A DNA stretch of 64,000 bases from Chitinophaga filiformis (GCF_900102545.1 NZ_FNBN01000014.1:54662-118661); one strand, 5' to 3'; positions 1-7,878 are shown, numbered from the stretch's first letter. Program-made: numbers and translations. Notes: generated by a model from the letters alone, not told the origin.

Positions 1-1
1 C

Positions 2-106
2 ATTTTTGACAGCTCAAAATTTGAAAAGCATTTCAATTTTAAACCAACTTCATACAAAGACGGAATTGCCCTAACGGTAAAAAGTATAGCGGATAATAAA
101 AAATAA
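2..106 (+). CDS. C-terminal end of an NAD-dependent epimerase/dehydratase-like protein (partial)
   Basis: An open frame enters from the left edge and stops with TAA at 104-106, giving 34 residues. The piece FEKHFNFKPTSYKDGIALTV resembles the C-terminal tail of NAD-dependent epimerase/dehydratases of the extended SDR family, where an F-G/N-x-KPTPYEEGI pattern is common. The nucleotide-binding part lies outside the window, so the substrate cannot be named. The call rests on recalled similarity of the tail only. Confidence 0.5.
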   Translation: MFDSSKFEKHFNFKPTSYKDGIALTVKSIADNKK

Positions 107-107
107 A

Positions 108-140
108 TTTGGCGATTTAAATTGTTCTCCTATATCTTTG
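108..140 (+). promoter_or_regulatory. Bacteroidota-type promoter ahead of the SAM riboswitch
   Basis: TTTG at 108-111 and TATCTTTG at 133-140 match the Bacteroidota -33/-7 consensus (TTTG, about 19-21 nt, TAnnTTTG); the spacer here is 21 nt. Transcription would begin near 146, just upstream of the riboswitch aptamer. Confidence 0.7.
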
Positions 141-157
141 CATCAGTTCTTTAAGTT

Positions 158-272
158 TCTTATCAAGAAAGGCAGAGGGAAATGGCCCTGCGAAGCCTTA
201 GCAACCACCCGGTTCCACCAGACCGGAAAGGTGCTACATCCAGCCCGCTAATAGCGGGAAAGATAAGTCAGT
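158..272 (+). promoter_or_regulatory. SAM-I (S-box) riboswitch aptamer
   Basis: The segment has the S-box hallmarks: the P1 strand CTTATC at 159-164 pairs with GATAAG at 262-267; AAGAAAGGCAGAGGGA follows P1; GGCCCTGCGAAGCCTTAGCA and AACCACC form the conserved junction; and AAGGTGCTA precedes the last hairpin CCCGCTAATAGCGGG. It sits between a good promoter and a hairpin terminator in front of a methionine-pathway enzyme, as expected for S-adenosylmethionine feedback control. Confidence 0.93.
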
Positions 273-300
273 AGGTTTGATCTATTTTACTTGAAATATA

Positions 301-337
301 AAAAACTCACCTGGCTCCCAGGTGAGTTTTTTTATTT
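301..337 (+). terminator. Rho-independent terminator after the SAM-I aptamer
   Basis: AACTCACCTGG / CCAGGTGAGTT makes an uninterrupted stem with a 3-nt loop, followed by a run of T (about 327-337). This is the likely expression platform: SAM binding would favour the terminator. I could not identify a convincing antiterminator partner by eye. Confidence 0.85.
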
Positions 338-434
338 TAATTACTTCCTGCCACTATCTGCCATCTCTTTGATAAGTTCCTCATAAGGACCTGTTTAATC
401 AACAATTATCATCAAACTCAAAAACAAAAAAGAG

Positions 435-1607
435 ATGAGCACAATCACACAACTGATCCATTCTATTCCCGTAGATCCACAGACAGGCGCAATTGCTGTA
501 CCTATTTACCAGACCTCTACTTTCGTACAGGACGCACCGGGTGTAAACAAGGGCTATGACTATGCAAGGACCAACAATCCTACGCGCGAAACACTGGAGA
601 AAATAGCTGCAGGACTGGAAGGCGGCGCTACCGGTATTGCTTTCTCCAGCGGACTGGCAGCCATTGACGCTATTATAAAACTGCTGCAGTATGGTGATGA
701 AATTGTTGCAGTAGATGATATCTACGGAGGGGCTTTCCGGTTATTCAACAAAGTGTATGATAAATTCGGCATCAAGGTGACTTATGTAGATACCTCAGAT
801 GTGCAGGCTGTCTTCAACGCTATTACGCCAGCCACTAAACTGATATGGCTGGAAACACCCACTAATCCTACACTAAAGATATCCGATATTGCTGCCATTG
901 CGAAGATCGCTGCCGCCAGCAAATGCCTGTTTTGTGTGGATAATACTTTCGCATCTCCGGTGTTGCAACAGCCCCTGGCGCTTGGTGCGGATATAGTGGT
1001 ACATAGCGCTACCAAATACCTGGGAGGTCATAGCGACCTTATTGCTGGTCTGGTAGTGACAAAAACGCCTGAACTGGGAGCAGCCATCAAATTCTATCAG
1101 AATGCCTGTGGTGCAGTTCTCTCACCATTCGATAGTTTCCTGCTGATCCGTGGTATAGAGACAGTGCACCTGCGTGTACGGCAACACTGCGCCAATGCCC
1201 AGGCAATTGCAGAATACCTGGAACAGCATCCGCTGGTGGATAAGGTATATTATCCCGGTCTGGCCAGTCACCCGGGTCATGACATCGCGAAAAAACAATC
1301 CAAAGGGTTCGGCGGCATTGTTTCCTTCACTTTCAAGGACGATACCGAGGCAACAGCGCAGGCTTTTGTGACTGGCACCCAATATTTTAAGCTGGCGGAA
1401 AGCCTGGGAGGTGTTAAAAGTTTGTTATGTCATCCGGCCAGCATGACCCATAAATCCATCCCTGATGAAAAGCGGAGAGCCGCCGGGGTGGCGGATAGTC
1501 TGGTCCGTTTGTCGGTAGGACTGGAGGAGCCGGAAGACCTCCTTTCAGACCTCGATCTTGCCTTTCATAAAATTCAACAGGCGACCGGGTCCGTTTTAAG
1601 TTTATAG
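435..1607 (+). CDS. PLP-dependent trans-sulfuration enzyme (cystathionine gamma-synthase/lyase type)
   Basis: This 390-residue protein belongs to the Cys/Met metabolism PLP family, cytosolic enzymes that make or split cystathionine or install sulfur on homoserine esters. Visible family features are YARTNNPTRETLE, the PLP-stacking region SSGLAAI, DNTFASPVLQQPLALGAD and the Schiff-base lysine in HSATKYLGGHSD (about residue 197), with a C-terminal RLSVGLEEPEDL. Length is typical for the family. The ATG follows an A-rich leader (AAAAAAGAG). Control by the upstream SAM-I riboswitch points to methionine synthesis, which favours cystathionine gamma-synthase or an O-acyl-homoserine sulfhydrylase over a catabolic lyase; sequence alone does not settle which. 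Confidence 0.88.
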   Translation: MSTITQLIHSIPVDPQTGAIAVPIYQTSTFVQDAPGVNKGYDYARTNNPTRETLEKIAAGLEGGATGIAFSSGLAAIDAIIKLLQYGDEIVAVDDIYGGAFRLFNKVYDKFGIKVTYVDTSDVQAVFNAITPATKLIWLETPTNPTLKISDIAAIAKIAAASKCLFCVDNTFASPVLQQPLALGADIVVHSATKYLGGHSDLIAGLVVTKTPELGAAIKFYQNACGAVLSPFDSFLLIRGIETVHLRVRQHCANAQAIAEYLEQHPLVDKVYYPGLASHPGHDIAKKQSKGFGGIVSFTFKDDTEATAQAFVTGTQYFKLAESLGGVKSLLCHPASMTHKSIPDEKRRAAGVADSLVRLSVGLEEPEDLLSDLDLAFHKIQQATGSVLSL

Positions 1608-1655
1608 TTTCGTAGTTTGCAGTTTCTGGATCGATAAACTGCAAATTGCGTAACT

Positions 1656-2966
1656 ATGCTAAAACGTGTATTTTTCAGTGTTTGCCTTTCCGCTATATGT
1701 TACTACACTTATGCCCAGGACAACACTTCCTTTATACTCAAAGATATTACCCTGATTGACGGGAGCGGGGCTGAACCCCGTTCTCATGTCAGTCTGGTGG
1801 TCACCGAAGACACCATTGCTGCGATATTACCCGCAGGCACAAACTATCCCGTCAAAGGTGCTGAAGAAATAGATGGTCAGGGTATGACAGTGATGCCACT
1901 ATTGGTGAACGCCCATGCCCATGTTGGACTACTAAAAGGTACCACTATTGCCGCCGCCAATTATACCCCGGAAAATGTGAACCGCCATCTGATGCAATAT
2001 CTGGAGTATGGTGTGGGAACAATATTGAGCCTGGGTACCGATCAGGCATCCGCCTTCATTTTTCAGGATGCGTCCCGCATAGGCATGCTCCCCGGCGCTT
2101 CTTTTTATACTGCCGGATATGGTTTTGGTGCTCCCAAAGGAGTACCTCCTGTTGCATTCGGTCCGAGTATACTGCGCCCTGTAAATGCAGATCAGGCCTT
2201 ACAGGATATGCGCCGCCTCGCTACATTGAAACCAGACTTTGTCAAGATCTGGGTAGATGGAGAACCCCGTATGCTTCCTGAGATCTACCATGCTATTATT
2301 ACAGAAGCACATGCGCATAATATAAAAGTAGCCGCACATGTATACTACCTCGAAGATGCCCGTAAACTGGTAGATGCAGGTGTCGATGTGCTGGCCCATA
2401 GTATCAGGGACCAGGAAGTAGATGATTCCCTGATCATAGCCATGAAACAGAAGAATGTCTGTTATATTCCCACCCTTTGCATTGAAGAATTCGGTTTTGC
2501 TTATGCCACTTTGCCGGGATGGTTTGCCGATCCTTTTTTTCTCCGTTCCCTGGAGCCAGGCGTAGAAGATATGCTGAAAAGCGATGATTACCGTAAACAA
2601 CAGGAGAGTGAAAGGGAGCGTAAAATAAAGTCTCTCCAGATTGCTTCCCGGAATCTCCATAAAATGGATAGCGCAGGCATTAAGATCGTTATGGGCACAG
2701 ACTCAGGTGCACAGCCTGTAAGAGCTATCGGCTTTTCTGAACATATGGAACTGCAGCTGATGACAGAAGCCGGCATCCCACCTTTAAAAGTGATCAAATA
2801 TGCTACGTATAACGGAGCCGCTATGTTGGGAATAGAAGGCCGGACAGGTAGCCTGCTGCCTGGTAAAAAGGCCGACTTTATGGTGCTTGACGCGGATCCT
2901 TTGCAGGATATCAGGGCCACACGCAGTATCAAAGCTATTTATAAGAACGGGAAACAGATACAGTAA
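1656..2966 (+). CDS. Secreted metal-dependent amidohydrolase (imidazolonepropionase-like)
   Basis: A 436-residue amidohydrolase-superfamily protein with an N-terminal signal peptide ending near YTYAQ. Metal-site motifs are visible: NAHAHVG (HxH, about residue 85), a lysine in DFVKIWVDG that may be the carboxylated bridging residue, KVAAHVYYLEDA, DVLAHSIRD, and the late aspartate in IVMGTDSGAQP. The C-terminal GSLLPGKKADFMVLDADPL returns to the small beta-domain typical of the fold. Such exported Bacteroidota enzymes are usually annotated as Xaa-Pro dipeptidase or imidazolonepropionase-like; the real substrate is unknown. It starts 48 bp after the sulfur enzyme and may be read from the same transcript. 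Confidence 0.85.
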   Translation: MLKRVFFSVCLSAICYYTYAQDNTSFILKDITLIDGSGAEPRSHVSLVVTEDTIAAILPAGTNYPVKGAEEIDGQGMTVMPLLVNAHAHVGLLKGTTIAAANYTPENVNRHLMQYLEYGVGTILSLGTDQASAFIFQDASRIGMLPGASFYTAGYGFGAPKGVPPVAFGPSILRPVNADQALQDMRRLATLKPDFVKIWVDGEPRMLPEIYHAIITEAHAHNIKVAAHVYYLEDARKLVDAGVDVLAHSIRDQEVDDSLIIAMKQKNVCYIPTLCIEEFGFAYATLPGWFADPFFLRSLEPGVEDMLKSDDYRKQQESERERKIKSLQIASRNLHKMDSAGIKIVMGTDSGAQPVRAIGFSEHMELQLMTEAGIPPLKVIKYATYNGAAMLGIEGRTGSLLPGKKADFMVLDADPLQDIRATRSIKAIYKNGKQIQ

Positions 2967-3005
2967 TCTAAACTAAGGTGCAGCCAACGCGCCGGGGGAA
3001 AAAAT

Positions 3006-4310
3006 ATGAGATCAGTAGTAAACATGAGCCTATGCATGTTATTGTGCCTGGTTACATTGACCGCACAATCACAGCGCAGAAAGACAACAAGAAGTAAATC
3101 CAAAGCAAGAACAACAAAGACGGCTAAGAGCACAAAGACCGTTGCACCCTCTTACACCACTGCACAGCAGGTACAGATGAGGAAATCATTCTACCTGTTA
3201 TACCTGCTGGAAAGGAAGGGAGATGCACACGATGCGATTGTAAAAGACGCTGTATTTAACCAGATAGCAAAAGATAGACAGGCTCGTTTAACAGCTGCCT
3301 ATAGCCAGTGTGGAGATGCCGCCTGTATTGGTAAAGCGCTTGAATGGACAGCAGACGAGATCCAGGAGGTAGGTGAGGAATTCAAAAGACTGGCAGTCAG
3401 TAATGCTGATGTAGCAGAAACAGTGCAGCGCCTCAAAGTCGTTGATCGCTATCCGTTATATACAGAGAGTTCTGATACCGCCTTTATCCGAAAGGCATGG
3501 CAGGATGTAGCCGCTGGCATTAATCATATCTGCAAAGTATATCTCGAGGGTGTTCCTCCCCGTTATCCGAGGATCGATTCCATCTCTTTCAGGCCTTCTG
3601 ATCCTGCATTCGTAAAACAGGTGAAAACAGCCGTGCAGCAGATTATGGCAGTGGGAACAGGTAATGCCTTCTACAGACAGCCCTTACTGGGATCATTGAA
3701 AGCACTGGAAATCAATGGCAGGGACGAGGCTACCCGTTATGAGCCTTTATACAAAGGTGAGAATGCTGCCGCCTTCGCCAAGTCCAGAAGGATGAACTGG
3801 AATGCCTATCGCTTCAGCTCTATTATGGTGCCTGGAAGCGGTCCCGGAAAGGCAGGACAATCTATGGACAGCATGGGGATGTTCCGTTGCAAGCTGGCGG
3901 CAGAACAGTATCGCGATAATGTGGCTCCTTTTATCATCGTATCAGGAGGCCATGTGCATCCTTACAAGACGCCTTTCTGCGAAGCAATTGAGATGAAGAA
4001 ATATATGGTGAGCAAGTTAGGCATCCCGGACAGCGCGGTGATCATTGAGCCACATGCAAGGCATACCACGACGAACATCCGTAATGCCGTGAGACTGGTA
4101 TACCTGTTCAATATGCCAGCCTCCAAACCAATGCTGATCGTATCAGATTCATTCCAGTCGCTCGCTATTGAAAAGATGGCAGCCCGCTTCATCAATGAAA
4201 TAGGCTATCTGCCTTACACAGGACTGGAAAGAAAGGCGACCACAGAAAATATTATACTACCGGATCTGAAAGCCTGGCAACAGGATCCTGAAGATCCTCT
4301 CGATCCTTAA
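3006..4310 (+). CDS. Exported YdcF/ElyC-like (DUF218) protein
   Basis: 434 residues with an N-terminal signal (MRSVVNMSLCMLLCLVTLTA) followed by a Lys/Thr-rich basic linker. The C-terminal half carries the DUF218 pattern: MVPGSGPG, FIIVSGGHVHPY, EAIEMKKYMVSKLGIPDSAV, EPHARHTTTNIRNAVRL and PMLIVSDSFQSL. In related SanA/ElyC/YdcF proteins this domain is linked to envelope or peptidoglycan precursor metabolism, but biochemical roles are poorly known. The N-terminal 200 residues are not recognisable. It follows the amidohydrolase by 39 bp, and its last 59 bases overlap the convergent symporter gene. Confidence 0.8.
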   Translation: MRSVVNMSLCMLLCLVTLTAQSQRRKTTRSKSKARTTKTAKSTKTVAPSYTTAQQVQMRKSFYLLYLLERKGDAHDAIVKDAVFNQIAKDRQARLTAAYSQCGDAACIGKALEWTADEIQEVGEEFKRLAVSNADVAETVQRLKVVDRYPLYTESSDTAFIRKAWQDVAAGINHICKVYLEGVPPRYPRIDSISFRPSDPAFVKQVKTAVQQIMAVGTGNAFYRQPLLGSLKALEINGRDEATRYEPLYKGENAAAFAKSRRMNWNAYRFSSIMVPGSGPGKAGQSMDSMGMFRCKLAAEQYRDNVAPFIIVSGGHVHPYKTPFCEAIEMKKYMVSKLGIPDSAVIIEPHARHTTTNIRNAVRLVYLFNMPASKPMLIVSDSFQSLAIEKMAARFINEIGYLPYTGLERKATTENIILPDLKAWQQDPEDPLDP

Positions 4311-5514
4311 GCCAACGGCGTCCTTTCATGACCCTGGTCACCATCATGGCCGCTACTGTATCGCCGGTAGCATTCAGGATGGTGGCCAGCGGATCTACCA
4401 GGGTACCGATCACCATCACTGCAGGAAGCGCTTCTATTGGGAAGCCGTATACGGACATCACCAACAATTCCCCGATATACCCACCGTTAGGAATTCCTCC
4501 CTCCACAATACTAACGATCACTGTTACTCCTAACGCAAGTAATACTGTGTCCACGCCTGTCAGCGGACGATGGAACATGGCAAAAACAACACCTATTTTT
4601 ACTATCGAAGAGATGCTGGAACCGTCTTTATGGAGGGTACCCCCCAATGGCACGACCACATTCCCGATATGTTCCGGAATACCCATACGCTGTGCAGCTA
4701 CCAGGTTGGCAGGTATAGTAGCGATACTGCTACAGGACCCCAGTGCCGTAAAAGTAGGCACAAGGTTATTCTTCCAGTAGATCTTCACCCCGGCCATTCC
4801 TCCGGCAAGGAAAGCATATACGCTGAATATTACGATGAAATAGAATAATCCGAAGCCATAATACAGTGCCATTGAACTGGCATAGGTACCAAAGAGCTCA
4901 GGGCCTAGCGTACCTACCTGGTATGCGAAATAAGCGCCCAGACCTATGGGTCCCAGCAGCATGATAATGTTCAGCAATTGTTTCATGACTTCGTTGCCCG
5001 AGTTGAGGAAATTACGGAAGGCTTTACCGTATTCTCCCGCCTTCAATGCAGCAAATCCCACCAGGGCGGAGAAGATGAGGAAGGGTAACATATTCTTCCG
5101 CGACAGCAGCTCATAAAATTCTCCTACAGTCAGCAAGCGGGTGATTTGCTCTCCCGGTCCTGCGGTCTTTACTTCCTCCAGAACAGTAGAACCAGTGGTC
5201 ACTGCCTGTAAAGGAAAGAACCAGATAGCGACGATCGTAAGGAAGGCCGATATGAGAACGGTGCCGACGAATACCAGTCCCATAACAGACATCACCCTAC
5301 CCAGTTTCTGACTGGGATCAACATTGGCAATAGCTGAAGCAATGGCAAAGAATACCAGCGGTATAACAGCCGTAAAAAGAAGGTTCAGAAATATATCGCC
5401 TATCGGTTTGATCACTTCTACCTGTTTTCCGAAGATCAGTCCCAGGATGCTGCCGGCGATAATTCCACCTAACAGCAGTAGCAGGCTGCTATAATTTTTA
5501 AGTATGGTCCGCAT
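4252..5514 (-). CDS. Dicarboxylate/amino acid:cation symporter (DAACS family)
   Basis: A 420-residue polytopic inner-membrane transporter of the sodium/proton-dicarboxylate or glutamate symporter family. Family signatures are the serine-rich re-entrant loop SCSSIATIPANLVAAQRMGI and the late motif VMVIGTLVDPLATILNATGDTVAA, which contains the NxTGD cation/substrate site. About eight hydrophobic segments are evident. The start is set by ATG at 5512-5514, four bases after a -7 box. The gene is divergent from the DODA dioxygenase and tail-to-tail with, and overlapping, the YdcF-like gene. Substrate (glutamate, aspartate, succinate or others) cannot be told. Confidence 0.9.
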   Translation of the reverse strand: MRTILKNYSSLLLLLGGIIAGSILGLIFGKQVEVIKPIGDIFLNLLFTAVIPLVFFAIASAIANVDPSQKLGRVMSVMGLVFVGTVLISAFLTIVAIWFFPLQAVTTGSTVLEEVKTAGPGEQITRLLTVGEFYELLSRKNMLPFLIFSALVGFAALKAGEYGKAFRNFLNSGNEVMKQLLNIIMLLGPIGLGAYFAYQVGTLGPELFGTYASSMALYYGFGLFYFIVIFSVYAFLAGGMAGVKIYWKNNLVPTFTALGSCSSIATIPANLVAAQRMGIPEHIGNVVVPLGGTLHKDGSSISSIVKIGVVFAMFHRPLTGVDTVLLALGVTVIVSIVEGGIPNGGYIGELLVMSVYGFPIEALPAVMVIGTLVDPLATILNATGDTVAAMMVTRVMKGRRWLKDREDLQDPVARLSDPVV

Positions 5515-5518
5515 GGCT

Positions 5519-5526
5519 CAAATATA
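5519..5526 (-). promoter_or_regulatory. -7 box of the symporter gene, 4 nt from the start codon
   Basis: On the minus strand TATATTTG matches TAnnTTTG exactly and is followed by only AGCC before the ATG at 5514. The transcript would have almost no leader. No clear -33 TTTG is visible at the expected distance. Confidence 0.5.
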
Positions 5527-5559
5527 TTGAAAAGTCCACTTTATAAGATGTTTTGTCCA

Positions 5560-5590
5560 TTTGTTGCGGGTAGGTGCATAAATATCTTTG
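5560..5590 (+). promoter_or_regulatory. Consensus promoter of the DODA-like gene, 7 nt from the start codon
   Basis: TTTG at 5560-5563, a 19-nt spacer and TATCTTTG at 5583-5590 form a perfect Bacteroidota promoter. The ATG chosen for the gene begins at 5598, so the mRNA would be leaderless or nearly so. Confidence 0.75.
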
Positions 5591-5597
5591 CGTTAGT

Positions 5598-6479
5598 ATG
5601 AACAGGAAGGATTTTCTGGCTGCAATGGCCGTTTTGCCTGTAGGAGGATTATATATGCAATTACAAGAACTGGGGAAGATCACCCGTGATTATCAGCGTA
5701 CTACGTTGATGCCGGCAATGTTTATCGGACATGGTAACCCGATGAATGCCCTTTACGACAATGCTTTCACCCGCCGGCTGAAAGAGATGGGGGAATCAGT
5801 AAAACAATTACCTAACGCTATATTGGTAGTATCTGCACATTGGTTGACGAGGGGCACACATGTGCTGACCGCCAGCAGGCCCGCTACAATACATGACTTC
5901 GGAGGCTTTCCGCAGGCTTTGCATGATGTGCAGTATCCCGCTCCGGGAGCACCGGAATTAGCCCGTGAAACGGCTAAGCTGATCACAAGCACCCAGGTGG
6001 TGGAGGATGATCAATGGGGATTGGACCATGGCACATGGACGGTACTGAAACACATGTACCCTGAAGCCAATATTCCCGTGTTTCAGCTTAGCATTGACTA
6101 TTACAAGCCGCCGGCCTATCATTTTCAGCTGGCGCAGGAGCTGAGAGAACTCCGTAAGAGGGGAGTGCTTATTGTAGGTAGTGGCAATCTTGTCCATAAC
6201 CTGAGAAGGATCAGCTTCGACGATAAGGCGGTTCCTTTTGACTGGGCACTGGAATTTGATGCCACCGTAAAAAGTAAGGTAGAGCAGCGTGCATTTGACG
6301 ATCTGCTGCACTATGAAAGGCTGGGAGAGGCGGCAAAGCTATCCGTTCCTACGCCTGATCACTATTTCCCTTTCATTTACGGGCTCGGCCTGGCTGAGCA
6401 GGACGAGGAGATCAGGTTCACCTATGAGGAGATCCAGAATGGTAGCATCAGTATGCGCTGTTTCCAGGTAGGAGAGTAG
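5598..6479 (+). CDS. 4,5-DOPA dioxygenase extradiol-like protein (YgiD/LigB family)
   Basis: A 293-residue member of the class III extradiol dioxygenase family that includes plant DODA and E. coli YgiD, which open the ring of DOPA-like catechols with a single metal ion. Motifs seen: MFIGHGNPMNAL, VVSAHWLTRGTHV, DHGTWTVLKHMYPEA, VPVFQLSID-like strand and IVGSGNLVHNLR, giving the expected metal-binding histidines and catalytic histidine. The N-terminus MNRKDFLAAMAVLP fits homologues in this phylum as I recall them. The in-frame ATG at 5574 was rejected because the promoter lies inside that extension. The natural substrate is unknown. Confidence 0.87.
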   Translation: MNRKDFLAAMAVLPVGGLYMQLQELGKITRDYQRTTLMPAMFIGHGNPMNALYDNAFTRRLKEMGESVKQLPNAILVVSAHWLTRGTHVLTASRPATIHDFGGFPQALHDVQYPAPGAPELARETAKLITSTQVVEDDQWGLDHGTWTVLKHMYPEANIPVFQLSIDYYKPPAYHFQLAQELRELRKRGVLIVGSGNLVHNLRRISFDDKAVPFDWALEFDATVKSKVEQRAFDDLLHYERLGEAAKLSVPTPDHYFPFIYGLGLAEQDEEIRFTYEEIQNGSISMRCFQVGE

Positions 6480-6501
6480 ATACAAAACATCAGCATATAA
6501 A

Positions 6502-6551
6502 GGTCCATAGGCAACAGCCATAAAACGGGTTGTTGTCTATGGGCTTTTTTT
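6502..6551 (+). terminator. Terminator after the DODA-like gene
   Basis: CCATAGGCAACA pairs with TGTTGTCTATGG (with G-T wobble) around a loop of about 14 nt and is followed by seven T. It closes the dioxygenase transcript. Confidence 0.75.
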
Positions 6552-6574
6552 ATGTTCCAAAGAAGTGAAAAATA

Positions 6575-6595
6575 TAATTGTAAATTTGACATTTA
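6575..6595. promoter_or_regulatory. AraR-type operator (orphan copy)
   Basis: TAATTGTA-N5-GACATTTA matches the copies at 7879-7899 and 8768-8788, including the AATTT/AAGTT-like spacer. No gene starts within 600 bp downstream, but a terminator follows at 6864-6895, so the site may control a small RNA or mark a lost arabinose gene. Confidence 0.6.
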
Positions 6596-6863
6596 TCATT
6601 AAATTGCATGAGATAGCAATTACGTTTACCAAGAATTGCTCATCTGGATGTTCCACTGTTATGCTATTTATCCGGCAGGTGATGTGTCGTCTGACAGATC
6701 GCTTACAGCGCTGCTTTCGTAAAGCCGGATCTGTTTTCCTGTCTGCGTGGTGTTGATTGTGCGGGGTACACGGGTTTACCATAGAAAATGTTTCTGCGAA
6801 CTGCATGCAAAATCCAGTAATTTTTGCCGCATGCGGTCGATTCAATAACGTGAACTAGATCGC
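6596..6863. other. Gene-free segment between an AraR site and a terminator
   Basis: No convincing coding frame is present. Reading 6757-6858 gives a short tail (GFTIENVSANC, then NPVIFAACGRFNNVN and a stop) that looks protein-like but has no start and a stop just upstream. It could be a decayed gene end. Alternatively the stretch is transcribed as an AraR-controlled small RNA ending at the terminator. Confidence 0.35.
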
Positions 6864-6895
6864 GAGGGTCGAACTCATTCGACCTTCTTTTTTTT
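6864..6895 (+). terminator. Rho-independent terminator
   Basis: GAGGGTCGAA / TTCGACCTTC forms a 10-bp stem with a CTCA loop and one G-T pair, followed by eight T. There is no annotated gene immediately upstream, which is why the preceding segment is suspected of being transcribed. Confidence 0.75.
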
Positions 6896-6915
6896 CCGGT
6901 TTCCGGAAAAAAAAG

Positions 6916-6964
6916 CCCGGGGTTTCACCCCGCGCTACAAACACTGTGGCTCCTGACGGAGCCA
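6916..6964 (-). repeat. REP-like double-hairpin element, copy 1
   Basis: Read on the minus strand: GGCTCC-GTCA-GGAGCC hairpin, a linker AGTGTTTGTAGC, then a CGGGG/CCCCG hairpin. The same architecture and linker appear at 22011-22057 on the plus strand, and its first hairpin with other stem bases at the right edge of the window. Confidence 0.7.
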
Positions 6965-7080
6965 ATTGTTGCGAATGATTGCATAGGATGGATTCCCGAG
7001 CTAATTGTAGCGAATAATCCAATAGAAGGGATTTCTCCGGACGCTATTGTTGCGAATAATCCAATAGAATGCATTTTCCC
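6952..7080. repeat. About 40-bp degenerate direct repeats (three units)
   Basis: Three units of roughly 40 bp share ATTGT(T/A)GCGAATAATCCAATAGAA with a variable preceding block. Units begin near 6952, 6991 and 7031. A related decayed cluster is at 51840-52090. Frames through the repeats translate to repetitive peptides but show no start or ribosome site suggesting a gene. Confidence 0.65.
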
Positions 7081-7185
7081 GAAATCTATTACCATGGGCG
7101 ATCCCATTTGGGGATAAATCAGCATATCCGACAAACTAAACAAATAAGCATAAAATAGGGACTACTCCACAGCTATTTAATTTAT

Positions 7186-7193
7186 TAGCTTTG
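7186..7193 (+). promoter_or_regulatory. -7 box upstream of the HAD hydrolase
   Basis: TAGCTTTG matches TAnnTTTG and lies 26 nt before the ATG at 7220. A -33 TTTG is not obvious. Confidence 0.45.
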
Positions 7194-7219
7194 AGCCGCT
7201 AAAATTGTAAAACAGGCAT

Positions 7220-7870
7220 ATGAAAAAGGCATTTATATTTGACATGAACGGCACTATGATCGACGATATGGCGTATCATCTGGAAGGCTGGTATAATACA
7301 CTGACTGAGCTGGGCGCGGGTTTGAGCCGGGAGGCGGTAAAGAAGGAGATGTATGGTAAAAACCAGGAATTGCTGGTCCGTGTGTTTGGAAAGGACCGTT
7401 TTACAGCAGCAGAGATGGATACATTATCCCTCGAGAAGGAGAAACGCTACCAGGCGGCTTACCTTCCCCATCTGCAGCTGATACCGGGCCTGCAGGCATT
7501 CCTGGAGGCTGCTGAGAAGGAGGGGATCCCCATGGGGATAGGCACTGCGGCCATTCCTTTTAACGTTGACTTCGCGTTGGATAATCTGCATATACGCCAC
7601 TTTTTCAAGAGTATTATTACCGCTAATGATGTAACCACCAGCAAACCACATCCCGAAGTATTTCTGAAGGCAGCAGAAGAACTGGGTGTAAATCCTGCTT
7701 CATGTATTGTGTTTGAAGATGCGCCTAAAGGTGTAGAAGCGGCTGCCAATGCAGGTATGAAGGCGGTAGTACTTACCACTATGCACACCCGTGAGGAGTT
7801 CAGCGACTACGATAATATCATCACTTTTATACCCGATTATAGTACCTTAACTCCCGCTCAATTATTCTGA
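7220..7870 (+). CDS. HAD-superfamily hydrolase (beta-phosphoglucomutase-like)
   Basis: A 216-residue HAD protein with the cap arrangement of the beta-phosphoglucomutase/phosphatase branch. Motif I reads FDMNGTMID, motif II lies near MGIGTAAIPFN, motif III is the lysine of TSKPHPEVFLKAAEELG, and motif IV is VFEDAPKGVEAAANAGM. The second motif I aspartate (DxD) is replaced by asparagine, which is unusual for a phosphatase or mutase; I recall the same DxN in relatives from this phylum, so it may be a subfamily trait. It is placed just before araR, suggesting, but not proving, a sugar-phosphate substrate. Confidence 0.85.
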   Translation: MKKAFIFDMNGTMIDDMAYHLEGWYNTLTELGAGLSREAVKKEMYGKNQELLVRVFGKDRFTAAEMDTLSLEKEKRYQAAYLPHLQLIPGLQAFLEAAEKEGIPMGIGTAAIPFNVDFALDNLHIRHFFKSIITANDVTTSKPHPEVFLKAAEELGVNPASCIVFEDAPKGVEAAANAGMKAVVLTTMHTREEFSDYDNIITFIPDYSTLTPAQLF

Positions 7871-7878
7871 GAAAAAAA

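Noticed and set aside
6565..6756. 63-codon plus-strand frame beginning near the orphan AraR site
   Set aside because: It would place the operator inside the coding region and has no homology or ribosome site.
6925..7143. 72-codon minus-strand frame with repeated IGLFATI peptides
   Set aside because: The peptide repetition is just the translation of the approximately 40-bp DNA repeats, and the frame is not conserved in the decayed cluster at 52 kb.
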